Shown piece after piece: positions 34,586-45,908 of a stretch of 64,000 nt of DNA. Position numbers and translations under genes: made by a program. This DNA comes from Vigna angularis (taxonomy: Eukaryota > Streptophyta > Magnoliopsida > Fabales > Fabaceae). The notes below the pieces were generated by a model, which was not told the origin of the DNA, ran no database searches, and was given only the letters and a program-made list of their open reading frames with translations. The stretch's first letter is position 1; the number at the start of each line of letters is the position of its first letter. The stretch lies in the NCBI RefSeq assembly GCF_016808095.1, contig NC_068975.1:18917501-18981500 (forward strand). Direction: 5' to 3'.

Positions 34586-35370
34586 TTACCCATAAGAGTG
34601 ATGTGTAATTTGCATTCCTCTTTTGGGCACCTTCTCGTACTTTTTCATTTTAAAATTTTTTTTCTGATAATATATAATTTATTTAGATTTTGAAAGAAAG
34701 CAGTCACTTTCAACTAGTCATGGTTATGCTCTAAAAATTATTTCAAAAGCTACTCCTTTTTATTCACAGAAATATGCAATAAGCCAAAAAGGAATAAAGT
34801 TAAAGGTTCCAATATTCTATAATGAGGTAAACTTTGACCTGTGTCTTATTGTTGACATTTCACGTGGATATGGTAATACATGCGGTGTAGCTTTCGTTTG
34901 ACGTGTCAACAATAATAATACCCTAACCTCAAAACCTTTTAACCTACGGGCAGGGTCTTGGAAACGGGTGGTTTTGGGGCAAATGTTAACGCAAGGAGAA
35001 GATATGCCACACGTCATCATTTCATGGACATTAGTTTTCCTCTTAAAGTTCCTGAAACAAAAAGGCATGCTTTAAAAGTTATTATTGAATTTTTTTTCCT
35101 CTTGTTGCAAATCTGGTACCGATTTGAAGTAGCGATATCAGACCGACCGCGCGTCTGGTTCCTCGTGATTTCATGGAGATGTCGTTTGGCTTCACTGTGG
35201 GTGTCAAAATGTTTTAGTAGGATTGAGATCCTAACCCAAAGTATTCAGAGTTGTCCACTCCATCATCCACTTGCGCTATTCTCTCTGTTCTCCTTGTCCT
35301 AGCTATGAGGGAATGTGTCTGCAGAGGACACTCTCACACTCAAGTCAATGATTTACTCAAATAAATCTTA
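34586..35370. other. Unassigned sequence between two Mutator-like elements
   Basis: About 780 bp of non-repetitive-looking sequence, moderately AT-rich. I see no recognisable gene, terminal repeat or RNA gene in it. Confidence 0.4.
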
Positions 35371-35975
35371 TAATAAGAAGGTTTAATCCTTTCGGACATC
35401 CCTATTTGTGTAGGTTTGTCTCAAATAGATCCTCATATTCTAAATGGTCTCAATTAGGTCCCTTAATGTGTAAAATTGAATCAATTTGAGTCTCTCCTTT
35501 AATTACGTTGAACGACATTAAAAATTGTTGGTGGTGGCTTGGTGACTGAGCAAATTTTATTCACATGGCAGCATTTCAGTGCCTGAGCTGGATTTTATTT
35601 ATTTACAGTTTTAAAAAACTTTATTTTAATCAAAACAACGTTTAGTTAAGGAAAACTTATTAAAAGTTAGGATTAGTGGTTTGATTGTTGAGTGCATGCC
35701 AGATTGGGGAAATTTGGGAAAGCACAACAACCAAGCCTCGAAAAAACCATAACACCGTCATCCTCTATCGCCGCCACTGTCTCGCACCACCACCACACAC
35801 ACGCCGCTGCAATGCTGCCACCATCGTTGTCGTGCTGCAAAGCCCTTTTCAGGCTACTATTATCGTAAAAATTGCCCCACTCAACGCGAGAACCTACAAC
35901 CACTGCACCGGAAACCTGTTCGAAACCCAAATGAAGCAAATTGCGTCTCCGCCATTCTTTAATCACCTTTACCCG

Positions 35976-37711
35976 TGATGAAGCCCAATTTAACTTGTTA
36001 GCCGTTGCTAGGACTCGAGTTCAATCCCCAAATCCCCGGCAGTGGCGCCAAAAACTTGTTAGCTCAAAAAATACTTGTTGGGCTCGATTTCGGCAAGTGC
36101 ACCGAATCGTTCAAGTAATAAACCGGTAAGACCGGGTATCGTTTTCCCAAGAGACTCGTAATACTAGAGAATTGTGCGATTAACAACTCATATAGACTCA
36201 ATAACATAACATCAATATACAGAACAAGTGCAGGAATGTAAATTCATACATAATTACAAGGTTGGACTTTGGTATTGAAGACACTTGGAAATGGAAAAGA
36301 CAAGAAATGGTATGAAATGACATTGCTAAGGTTAGTTTTCACCAATGCACTCTTGTGTATAACCAATTTCATCTCCTCTCTATCAATTTACTAAAGTCAA
36401 TCCACTAAAACACTCTAGCCCTAATTCCTTAGGTGAAAAAGCCTAGGTTTTCCTTATCAAACCCCAATTCCTTGGCAATCTAACAAGCAAAACCCGCATT
36501 AAAGAGCTGGGATCTAAGACAACATGTGAATCATCTTCCATTCCTAGAATCAATGACCCACAAGGACTCCTATTTCAGTTCAAGGTTTCATCTTACGTCC
36601 CCATAATCCATAAAACCCCAAAATCAAGCCATGAACGTTCCCATTACATGCAAGCTTTAAGATTGGAAACAAGAATACTAGCAATTGATAGAAAAGGCAT
36701 ATATATATAATCAAATCATTCAACAATTACACAAGAATTCAAAGGCTACAACTAATCCCAACAAAGATGGGTTTGGTTCTCCATTTCCATGGAGAACCCT
36801 AAAGCTTACAAAATGGCCATGGTAGAAGATGAAGAACCTAAGAGGAAGAAGGGAGTGTTCCCACGAACCCTAGCAGCCCTCCAAGCTCTCCTTTGAGTGA
36901 AATCGCGCCTCCAAAGATCCAAAGACCCTTAACCCTTCGCGTTTCTGGGTTAAATAAGCTCTCTGCCACATCAGTAAAAGTCGCGCCCGGGCGCCCTCTG
37001 TCAGTCGCGCCCGGGCGTGAAACTCTCTGGACGCTGAAAGTGGACGAACGTCCACTTCTGCTGGACGAACGTCCTCCTGCATGGACGAGCGTCCTCTTGC
37101 ATGGACGAGCGTCCTCTCGTTTCTACAGGACGAGCGTCCTTTCTAGCTGGACGAACGTCCACTTCTCTTGTAGGACGAACGCCCCCTCTCTGCTAGCTTG
37201 AACGAGCGCCCATTTCTTCCTTCTGGACGAGCGTCCGCTCGTTCTTCCACTTTGGACGAGCGTCCTTTTCTTCGCCTTGGACGAGCGTCCGCTCTTCCAC
37301 TCTGGACGAGCGTCCTCTTAACTCTCTGGACGAGCGTCCTCTGCCTGGCTGGAACGAGCGTCCCTCTCAGCTACTTGGACGAGCGTCCTCTCTGCCTGGC
37401 TTTTGGACGAGCGTCCTAGTCTTGTCTGGACGAACGTCCTCCATGAGCTCCTGGCCGAGTGTGCTCTTAGCTGCTGATGGCATTTTTGCATGCTAATTTC
37501 TTGGTCCAGTTCTATCGTTTGTTGGAGAGTCTTCCAAGCTCATTTTTAGCTACAAAATAAGGGATTATTGATGAAAGTACATCAAGGTAGCCAAAAACAC
37601 AATAATTAGAAAACAAGACAAAACAAGAGGATTAAGCAAGTTATAAGTAAGAAAGGAGTTGATTTTGCTCTTAAATTCATGCTTAGATAATGGTAAGAAT
37701 TAGCATTATCA
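35976..37711 (-). repeat. 3' LTR of the non-coding LTR element
   Basis: 1736 bp, TGATGAAGCCC...GCATTATCA as read on the plus strand. By eye it differs from the right LTR at only about five positions. One is a single-base indel near 37692 (AATGGTAAG versus AATGTAAG). It contains a primer-site-like sequence at 36034-36050 and the minisatellite at 37023-37432. Confidence 0.95.
37023..37432. repeat. GGACGAGCGTCC minisatellite in the left LTR
   Basis: About 17 copies of the near-palindromic 12-mer GGACGA(G/A)CGTCC, spaced by variable 6-20-bp pyrimidine-rich linkers such as TCTTGCAT. It is preceded by two GCGCCCGGGCG motifs near 36981-37017. Open frames through it on both strands are by-products of the repeat. 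Confidence 0.95.
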
Positions 37712-40582
37712 AACTCCCCCAAACTTACAACTTTGCTTGTCCTCAAGCAAAAGTACTTCACCTTGCAAACAATTCAATCACAATGGTCTAGCAACTTTAA
37801 GCACAGTTTCAATCAAATAAACAAAATCAATCATGCTTGCTCAACTTATAAACCACATTCAAGAGACAATATAGTCTTAGCAAGCAAACTTCAATCATGG
37901 TGCTCACAAATTCAAAGTCACAAGATAAATGCAAATGATAGATCAACAAACATGGCAAGTTGTTTTCAATGAGTGCATGGAACCAATCCTCACCAAGGAA
38001 AGTGTTTCACTCAAGCACAATGGTGTATAAGGATGTGTGTCTAACTCTCAACTATCACAATGTTACACAAATCAACTTTGCCTTTCGTTTCAACAATTTC
38101 AAACACATTTACAAGCAAGTTACATCACAAGGACTTTGATTGGCTTGTATTCTGGCTGGGCTAAGAAGAAAAATTGGTTTTTCTGGACAACAAAGCACCT
38201 TGAGATAAGAGACCAAAAAATTTAGTTCATGATATAGCATAATATCTCTTTTTCTCCAAAATTGAATAAACCACTCTCAACTTATTTCCCAACTCTTTTT
38301 CATTGAATTCATGTTTTTGTTTTTCTTCTTCTTCTTTCTTCTTTTTCTTTCTTTTTAACTCAACTTATTGTTTTTCTCAATGCTCCCCTTTTGACAAGAA
38401 GAACTCCCCCAAACTTAGACCATTCTCCTCACTCTAATATATATGATCATCTTAACTCAAGGTAAGGAGGTTAAGGATTTTTCAATAAGCTTAAGGTTTC
38501 GGGAATGAGAAAGTTTTCTTTAAGGTTCAAAGGTTATACATTGGCTTTTAGGCTCAAAATGTAGAAGAGGTGGAAGAACAAGATGGCCTTGATCCTTTGT
38601 AACATGCAAGTAACTAGTTCAAATAGAGAAACTCAGGCAAAATCAACTGTGATTCCAAAGTAATAACATTCATCAATAAACTCTGAGGCACAACATCTCA
38701 CAGGTTCACTCAAGGTTCCAAAATTTGATAAACATCATGCCAAGAATATTGATCACAATTAAAATTAAGCATCTATCTCAACAGATACAAGCAACCACAA
38801 TCTCAGTTCAACAAGCTCAACCACATAATCTCAATCAGATTTTCAAAACAATTCTCATAGATAAAGAGCAAGCACAACAGATTTGTATTCAATTCAAGCA
38901 TAACTAATGATTCACTCAAATCACCAGACCAATTGCACAAGAACTATCCACAAGGCAAGTCAAAAAGAAATCCAAATCACAAATACTGAAAGCAAATAAA
39001 ACTGGAAATTAAAACTGAAAAACCGAATAAAATGGACTCCTTGCAGCTCCAACAGTGTAGGAGACTAGCTTCACTTTCATCTGCAACATCTTCCTCCAAC
39101 AGTAGCTTATACTCCGCAACTGCTCCACCTCCCCCATCAGTAGGGGCCTGGCCCCCAGGCCATGCTACACGAGCAGCAAAATCTTCATTTCATATGGTGC
39201 TCAACTCACGCATGCCTCAAAGGTTGGCCATTGGTGGTTTTAAACTTGTTAAGTCCTTAGGAAGATCTTATCCTGTAACAAGAAAGCTCAAAGCAAAATT
39301 AGTATCTCATAGCCAACACTGGAGAGAAGAATCCATAAAACAAACTAAAAGAAAGATGCACAAGAAAGCAAAGAAACAAGACAAAGAAATCCAAAACAAA
39401 CAAAGACAAAAGTACAAGAACAAAGAGGGAAATCTTAGAATTAAGCTTCCCAAAGGTACCACAACACAAAAAGGTATAAAAACACATCAAAAGGAGTGTG
39501 TTAAAGAGTGCAAAAGAATGGAAAACTCATCATAAATCAAGAAAAAACAAAAAGTGCAGAACCAGAATTTTTGGTGTTGGGCGCCCCTGGTGCAGCTCGC
39601 GCTCGGGCGCCCCTCAGCAGGGGGCGCTTGGGCGCCACTCGGTCAAGTTGGTGCAGGATGGCCCTCGTGCAGCTCGCGCCCGGGCGCCCCTCAGCAGGGG
39701 GCGCTTGGGCGCCATATCAGTTTTCTGCATAATGCAGATTTTTGCGAAATTGGCCACTCACCATGTGATTTTTGGTTCTAGACCTACATTCAATGCACTC
39801 ACACACCAAACAAGCTAAAATTAACCTAATACACTTATACAAACCATAAAACAACAACAAAACTCAAAAATCACAACAATGCAAAACTACACAAACATGC
39901 AAAACATAAGCCAAAAATGCAAATAACACAAAAATCACACAAACACAAGTAAAAAGGGTAAGAAAACTGGGTTGCCTCCCAAAAGCGCTTGTTTAACGTC
40001 ATTAGCTTGACGGATTACTCAATGAAGTGCAAATGTTGATGTTGGTGTGCTCCTTCCACCAACTCTTCTTGAACAACTTTCTAGCCACTAAATCAACTCT
40101 CAAAGCTTGAATTCTTCTTTTTAGCCCTTCCACTACCTTGACATCTTCAAATACTCAATCCTCTTGATCAACTTTGGCTTGCTAGGCTTGAGTTCCTTGT
40201 CTCTCATCAAAGGGTGGTGATGACTAGTCTTTCTCTTTTTCTTCTCCCTTTCTTCTTCTTTCACTTAGCACTTGGAGCATCTTCAAAGGAGGGAGAATTT
40301 TGGGCAGCTTGTAGTGCTCAACATAGTTGTCTCCCTGTGTCCTAAAATTCCTACAATCTCAGGGTCTTCATGATGCTTTTGAGGCTGCGGTCCTCCTTTT
40401 GTGAACATCCCCTTCATACACTTAGACACAACTAGGCTAAAGCCACAAATTAGCCCAAGCAAAACTGAAAATCTATTTACAACAAAAGAGTTAGTTCTAT
40501 ATACAAAATCAAGTCTACATAAGTTAGAAACCTCACAAAAGTCTAGTATTGACACGTGTCCCCGGCAACGGCGCCAAAAACT
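37712..40582 (-). other. Interior of the non-coding LTR element
   Basis: It contains no retroviral domain on either strand. It includes a CTTCTTCTTTCTT-type low-complexity tract near 38325-38360, a GC hairpin GGGCCTGGCCCCCAGGCC near 39145, GGGCGC-rich inverted motifs at 39578-39712, and the Athila-like phrase near 39965-40013. The longest frame (39032-39535, plus, basic C-terminus) opposes the element and matches nothing I recognise, so I do not call it a gene. Confidence 0.6.
40560..40576 (-). other. Primer-binding site complementary to tRNA-Asp
   Basis: Plus-strand CCCCGGCAACGGCGCCA equals the 3' end of plant tRNA-Asp including CCA. It lies 6 bp from the right LTR, so minus-strand synthesis would start here. 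tRNA-Asp priming is typical of Athila-type elements (family knowledge). Confidence 0.85.
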
Positions 40583-42317
40583 TGATGAAGCCCAATTTAA
40601 CTTGTTAGCCGTTGCTAGGACTCGGGTTCAATCCCCAAATCCCCGGCAGCGGCGCCAAAAACTTGTTAGCTCAAAAAATACTTGTTGGGCTCGATTTCGG
40701 CAAGTGCACCGAATCGTTCAAGTAATAAACCGGTAAGACCGGGTATCGTTTTCCCAAGAGACTCGTAATACTAGAGAATTGTGCGATTAACAACTCATAT
40801 AGACTCAATAACATAACATCAATATACAGAACAAGTGCAGGAATGTAAATTCATACATAATTACAAGGTTGGACTTTGGTATTGAAGACACTTGGAAATG
40901 GAAAAGACAAGAAATGGTATGAAATGACATTGCTAAGGTTAGTTTTCACCAATGCACTCTTGTGTATAACCAATTTCATCTCCTCTCTATCAATTTACTA
41001 AAGTCAATCCACTAAAACACTCTAGCCCTAATTCCTTAGGTGAAAAAGCCTAGGTTTTCCTTATCAAACCCCAATTCCTTGGCAATCTAACAAGCAAAAC
41101 CCGCATTAAAGAGCTGGGATCTAAGACAACATGTGAATCATCTTCCATTCCTAGAATCAATGACCCACAAGGACTCCTATTTCAGTTCAAGGTTTCATCT
41201 TACGTCCCCATAATCCATAAAACCCCAAAATCAAGCCATGAACGTTCCCATTACATGCAAGCTTTAAGATTGGAAACAAGAATACTAGCAATTGATAGAA
41301 AAGGCATATATATATAATCAAATCATTCAACAATTACACAAGAATTCAAAGGCTACAACTAATCCCAACAAAGATGGGTTTGGTTCTCCATTTCCATGGA
41401 GAACCCTAAAGCTTACAAAATGGCCATGGTAGAAGATGAAGAACCTAAGAGGAAGAAGGGAGTGTTCCCACGAACCCTAGCAGCCCTCCAAGCTCTCCTT
41501 TGAGTGAAATCGCGCCTCCAAAGATCCAAAGACCCTTAACCCTTCGCGTTTCTGGGTTAAATAAGCTCTCTGCCACATCAGTAAAAGTCGCGCCCGGGCG
41601 CCCTCTGTCAGTCGCACCCGGGCGTGAAACTCTCTGGACGCTGAAAGTGGACGAACGTCCACTTCTGCTGGACGAACGTCCTCCTGCATGGACGAGCGTC
41701 CTCTTGCATGGACGAGCGTCCTCTCGTTTCTACAGGACGAACGTCCTTTCTAGCTGGACGAACGTCCACTTCTCTTGTAGGACGAACGCCCCCTCTCTGC
41801 TAGCTTGAACGAGCGCCCATTTCTTCCTTCTGGACGAGCGTCCGCTCGTTCTTCCACTTTGGACGAGCGTCCTTTTCTTCGCCTTGGACGAGCGTCCGCT
41901 CTTCCACTCTGGACGAGCGTCCTCTTAACTCTCTGGACGAGCGTCCTCTGCCTGGCTGGAACGAGCGTCCCTCTCAGCTACTTGGACGAGCGTCCTCTCT
42001 GCCTGGCTTTTGGACGAGCGTCCTAGTCTTGTCTGGACGAACGTCCTCCATGAGCTCCTGGCCGAGTGTGCTCTTAGCTGCTGATGGCATTTTTGCATGC
42101 TAATTTCTTGGTCCAGTTCTATCGTTTGTTGGAGAGTCTTCCAAGCTCATTTTTAGCTACAAAATAAGGGATTATTGATGAAAGTACATCAAGGTAGCCA
42201 AAAACACAATAATTAGAAAACAAGACAAAACAAGAGGATTAAGCAAGTTATAAGTAAGAAAGGAGTTGATTTTGCTCTTAAATTCATGCTTAGATAATGT
42301 AAGAATTAGCATTATCA
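40583..42317 (-). repeat. 5' LTR of the non-coding LTR element
   Basis: 1735 bp, nearly identical to the left LTR. Its first 81 bp (40583-40663) include a second primer-site-like CCCCGGCAGCGGCGCCA (40641-40657), preceded by a T-arm-like GGGTTCAATCCCC. The minisatellite recurs at 41630-42039. Confidence 0.95.
41630..42039. repeat. GGACGAGCGTCC minisatellite in the right LTR
   Basis: The same array as in the left LTR, with isolated substitutions (for example GGACGAACGTCC near 41734 where the left copy has GGACGAGCGTCC). Confidence 0.95.
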
Positions 42318-43436
42318 ACCCGCCACCTACATCACCACCATGAATCTTCATCTTCTCCAAAAGAACCAACATGATTCCACCCCTGAAACCCACAGAAAAA
42401 TCCCAAACTAAAAGAACCCTAAAAACCTAAATCACCACCATGACAACCTCTACATTCTCGCTCCTCGCTGCCACCAGCACTAACGCGAACCCAACCAACT
42501 ATTTGAACCTTCATCTCGCCACCACAGAACATCAGCAACGACGCAGAGGAGAAGAGGCGAAACCCTATCGCGAAGAGAGGCAAGGGTTCGAACCCTAGCG
42601 TGACCTTCCTTGTCTCCGTCGCGCAACCTACCTCCATCAACCTTCGTCTTCGTGCTTCTCAACCATCAACAACCCGAACCTGCAAGAAGAAACCCAGAGA
42701 AGAAACCCCCAATTTCCAACCACAACAACCAAGCCAAAAAAACCTTTTTTTTCGAATTTCCCTAATCTACGTACTCAACAATCAAACTACTAATCCCTAA
42801 CTTTTAATCAGTTTTCCCTAAGTAAAATGTTGTGTTTTTATTAAAATAAAGATTTTTAAAATTATAAATAAATAAAATCAAGCTCGGGTGTCCAAATGTT
42901 GCCATTTGAATAAAATTTGTTGAGTCACCAAGCCACGAACCATAATTTTTAACGGCAAGACCCAAATTGATTCAATTTTACACAATAAGGGACCTAATTG
43001 AGACCATTTAGAATACGAGGATCTATTTGAAACAAACCTACACAAATAGGGATGTTCGAAAGGATTAAACCTAATAAGAATGAGTAATCAGAGTCCTCTT
43101 ACCTGCTTGTTTCCTTTTACCTACCTGTTTTATGAGGCATATATTATATTGAGCTTACCTTTAGGTTGAACTCATTTACTACTAATAAATATCATTATTC
43201 TTATTAATTGTCAATCGGTGACTATTATTCTCATTAACCGCCCATTAGTAGCTATTATTGCTCAGATTAATTATCATTATTGACTATTGTAGATCGGTTG
43301 ATCATTTTCCTGTTGGAGAATCGACTTGCCTGATTTTTGGCTGACCGGTGGTCATACAATACACAAGGTAAGATGATATAGGGACTTTTGTCAAAAGAAA
43401 TTGGATGGGAAATATAACCCTCCCTTTCTCTATTAG

Positions 43437-44952
43437 AAAATTTTAGGTTTAATGTCTCCATAAGTCCCTATTTATATCCAGAATTTCAAATAGGACCCTT
43501 TCTTTTTTGGCGTCTCAATTGGGTCCTTATTTTTGTAAAATTGAATCAAATAGGGACTTTCCGTCAAATTGATCAAACGACGTTAAAGATTGTGTCACCT
43601 GGCATGTTGACAGTGTTGTTTTAACATATGTGTCATTAAAAACGTGACTCAATTCTATTATTTTAAATTTTGAATTAAAAAAATTAAGTAAACAGAATGG
43701 AAATTCAATTAAAGAAAGGACAAAGTTGGAAATTCGTATTATTCATTCTCTCTACAATTGTTATGTCGAAATGAAATTGGGGAAATTTGAGTCACAAGGC
43801 TCATCATTCATCCACAAAATCGTTGTTGTTGAAGTAGATGCAAGTGTTGGTGGGGGAAGAACATCGATTTGAAACAAGTTGAAGCACGACCACCTTGCTC
43901 ATCTCGCCGTGGCCCACCACCGCTGTTCATCTACACCGTTAGTGCCGCTGTAGAGTCGCGAGCCTCCACAGCCACCACCATCAGAATCACGACACACCCC
44001 CATCATCTTCTTTGTCAATCAAAGCACAAAATCGCAGAAACCTAAATAGCAAAACCAATTCGCAAAATCATCATCGCACGCCTCCACCATCATCATCCTC
44101 GTCGGAGCGAAAGTCGCCGCCACCAACGCCATGAACCCCAATCCACGCAAAGCAGACAACCCAGTCGCACCACCCAAATCGCCAACCTCTGTGACCACCG
44201 CGACACATACAGAGTTCGTCCAATCTTACCTCGCGCTACCATGGACACCGTCGCGAGAACCTTCAGGCCATGTCCTTCCATCACCGCGAGTGCGCCGCGA
44301 CATCTTTGTCTTCTCCACTATCGCATAACCAGTAGCGTGTTTCTCTCTGTCAGATCGCAAGATTCAATCTCCTCCACGCTCCAACTGCAAGCACTAAAAC
44401 TATCGCTCCCCACCATCATCGGACTAGCAAAGCCAAACCAGAAAAACCCAAAAACCCTCAAATCTGGCCACAACAGAAACCCTCAAAATGCATCCAGAGC
44501 ACCACTGTGAATCTCTATCCACCTCCTCTAAGCTAGAATCCCAATCGCAATCTGCAAGGGAAACCACCTTCAAGGTTCGTGCATTCCCAATTCAAAAGAA
44601 CCAAAACGCAGTCATTGAAATTTGGGACGCAGGAGCGAGAATGTGGAGGTAGAAGAAGAAAAAGAAAGTCTTTATTTTTCCCACTTTGCCGTTTCAAAAA
44701 GCTTATTACACCACCATGCATTCATAACTTTTAATACAAAATTAATTTATAGGTCCACGTCTCATTAACTTGAAGTTTGACTATGCCATGTAATCAACAC
44801 TTAAACGGTCGTTTGCCTAATTTAACGGCAGACCTTTAATTGCTCAAATTTTACAAAAATAAGGATCCAATTGAGACGCCAAACAAGAAAGGGTCCTATT
44901 TGAAATTCTGGATAAAAATAGGGACTTATGAAGACATTAAACCAAAATTTTA
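43437..44952. mobile_element. Non-autonomous Mutator-like element (MULE-C), 1498 bp, with 9-bp target duplication
   Basis: The element spans 43446-44943, flanked by the perfect 9-bp duplication AAAATTTTA (43437-43445, 44944-44952). Inverted ends of about 100 bp start GGTTTAATGTCT and end AGACATTAAACC. The first 8 bases are shared with MULE-A and MULE-B. The interior (about 43850-44660) is CACC-rich and contains no transposase. The short frames there are unrecognised. Confidence 0.92.
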
Positions 44953-45441
44953 ATGCAATAAATTTTGGTTGTTGCAATTTGCCAATTTCTTTAATTTACT
45001 CTGTTGTGAATTTCTTTCTTTCTATCTAACTTTTGCATTAGAAATAAAACTTTCGGTTTACCTATTGGGTTTGGTTTGGTTGGGCCTCCCACTATCATGT
45101 ATATTGTTTTATTATATCTTTATAGAGTTCTTGGTGTGCTGCATGTGATTGATATAAGCTGAGGTGCTGACCTAGTTAGGATTTTAATGTTGTCTGCATC
45201 TTCCTTTCTTGCTAGCCATCATTCGTACAAGGAACTTTGTTGAGATGGATATATGATTCAAATTTGTGGCATGACAGCGTAGTTAATTGTTGCTATTAAC
45301 TAAGTTTGTTTGGATATCAGTTTGCTTTTAGTCTAAGGATCAAGTAACCATATATAGCCACTTTGCTTTTCAGAACTAAAACAAGAAGTTTTACTATCAT
45401 CATGTAGGTTTATATATCTCATTAATTTTCTATTTATACAG
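44953..45441. other. Unassigned intron-like sequence
   Basis: T-rich sequence resembling intron, ending in the acceptor of the possible phosphatase fragment. No repeat or gene was recognised. Confidence 0.35.
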
Positions 45442-45482
45442 GGTATCTCCGTGGATGCATGCGGGTGTTTCAAAAAGGCAAG

Positions 45483-45547
<65 letters not shown>

Positions 45548-45908
45548 TTGTGTTTGTTGCCTTTGGTTTTATTTTGTTTACTCGCTGACTTACTGTAATT
45601 GTAATTGGACTCAATTTGATTGTAAAGTTACATTCTATAGTTTCTCCTAAGACATTATAGGTCCAAATGATGGGATGTGTGCATGCTTAATGGGTTTGGT
45701 GATAAAATCTTTAGTTTGAGTATTCAAAATTATTCTCTTAAGTTTGCATATGACAGTACATACTCATTTTTTTTTCTTTCATGACCAGGTCATTAGTTTG
45801 GAACTGTCAACTGGAATTCCCATGCTTGACATTTTTAAACAGTGAAGATTCATTAGGAGGGGAGGTCCCATAAGACCTTCTGAAGCTGGAGTTTATGCCT
45901 ATACAAAG
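45442..45908 (+). pseudogene. Fragment resembling a phosphoglycerate-mutase-family phosphatase
   Basis: Two exon-like blocks are bounded by AG and GT signals: 45442-45481 and 45789-45908. The second reads VISLELSTGIPMLDIFKQ, stop, RFIRRGGPIRPSEAGVYAYT in one frame. STGIP, RFIRRG and EAGVYAYT are what I remember from plant 2-carboxy-arabinitol-1-phosphatase-like proteins (phosphoglycerate mutase superfamily). The in-frame TGA stands where a glycine codon (GGA) would fit. The first block is too short to identify, and the flanking exons are not visible. I read it as a decayed exon pair or captured gene fragment. Confidence 0.45.
45484..45542. repeat. (TA)n microsatellite
   Basis: About 29 TA units lying exactly after the putative donor of the first phosphatase-like exon. 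Confidence 0.95.

Larger units (their letters stand above)
35971..42322 (-). mobile_element. Young non-coding LTR retrotransposon (LARD-like, probably Athila-derived)
   Basis: Two LTRs (35976-37711 and 40583-42317) flank a 2.87-kb interior with no gag or pol. The element is flanked by the 5-bp duplication ACCCG (35971-35975, 42318-42322). Orientation is minus. The primer site lies at 40560-40576 beside the right LTR. The polypurine tract lies beside the left LTR: on the minus strand AGTTTGGGGGAGTT precedes TGATAATG. The interior keeps a phrase near 39965-40013 (on the minus strand GTCAAGCTAATGACGTTAAA, then CAAGCGCTT), which I associate with the region downstream of pol in Athila-type elements. 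It must rely on an autonomous relative for its proteins. Confidence 0.9.
35371..43080. mobile_element. Mutator-like element (MULE-B) split by a nested LTR element
   Basis: The element spans 35380-43071 with a perfect 9-bp duplication TAATAAGAA (35371-35379, 43072-43080). Inverted ends of at least 130 bp start GGTTTAATCCTTTCG and end CGAAAGGATTAAACC. The similarity continues for about 250 bp with a small deletion on one side. Without the nested LTR element (35976-42317 plus 5 bp) the element is about 1.35 kb, comparable with MULE-A and MULE-C. Its interior is rich in CACCAC-type sequence and has no transposase. Several short open frames exist but none is convincing. Confidence 0.9.

Noticed and set aside
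36010..36050. A tRNA gene suggested by GAGTTCAATCCCC plus GGCGCCA
   Set aside because: No acceptor stem partner, D-arm or anticodon arm precedes it; it is better explained as primer-site-derived sequence in the LTR.
36893..37419. Frames with repeated D-E-R-P or G-R-A-S residues in the LTRs (also 41500-42026)
   Set aside because: They arise from the GGACGAGCGTCC minisatellite and sit in LTR sequence with no start context.
39032..39535. A 167-codon frame with a basic C-terminus in the non-coding LTR element
   Set aside because: It runs against the element's orientation, overlaps other frames and has no recognisable domain; kept only as a remark.
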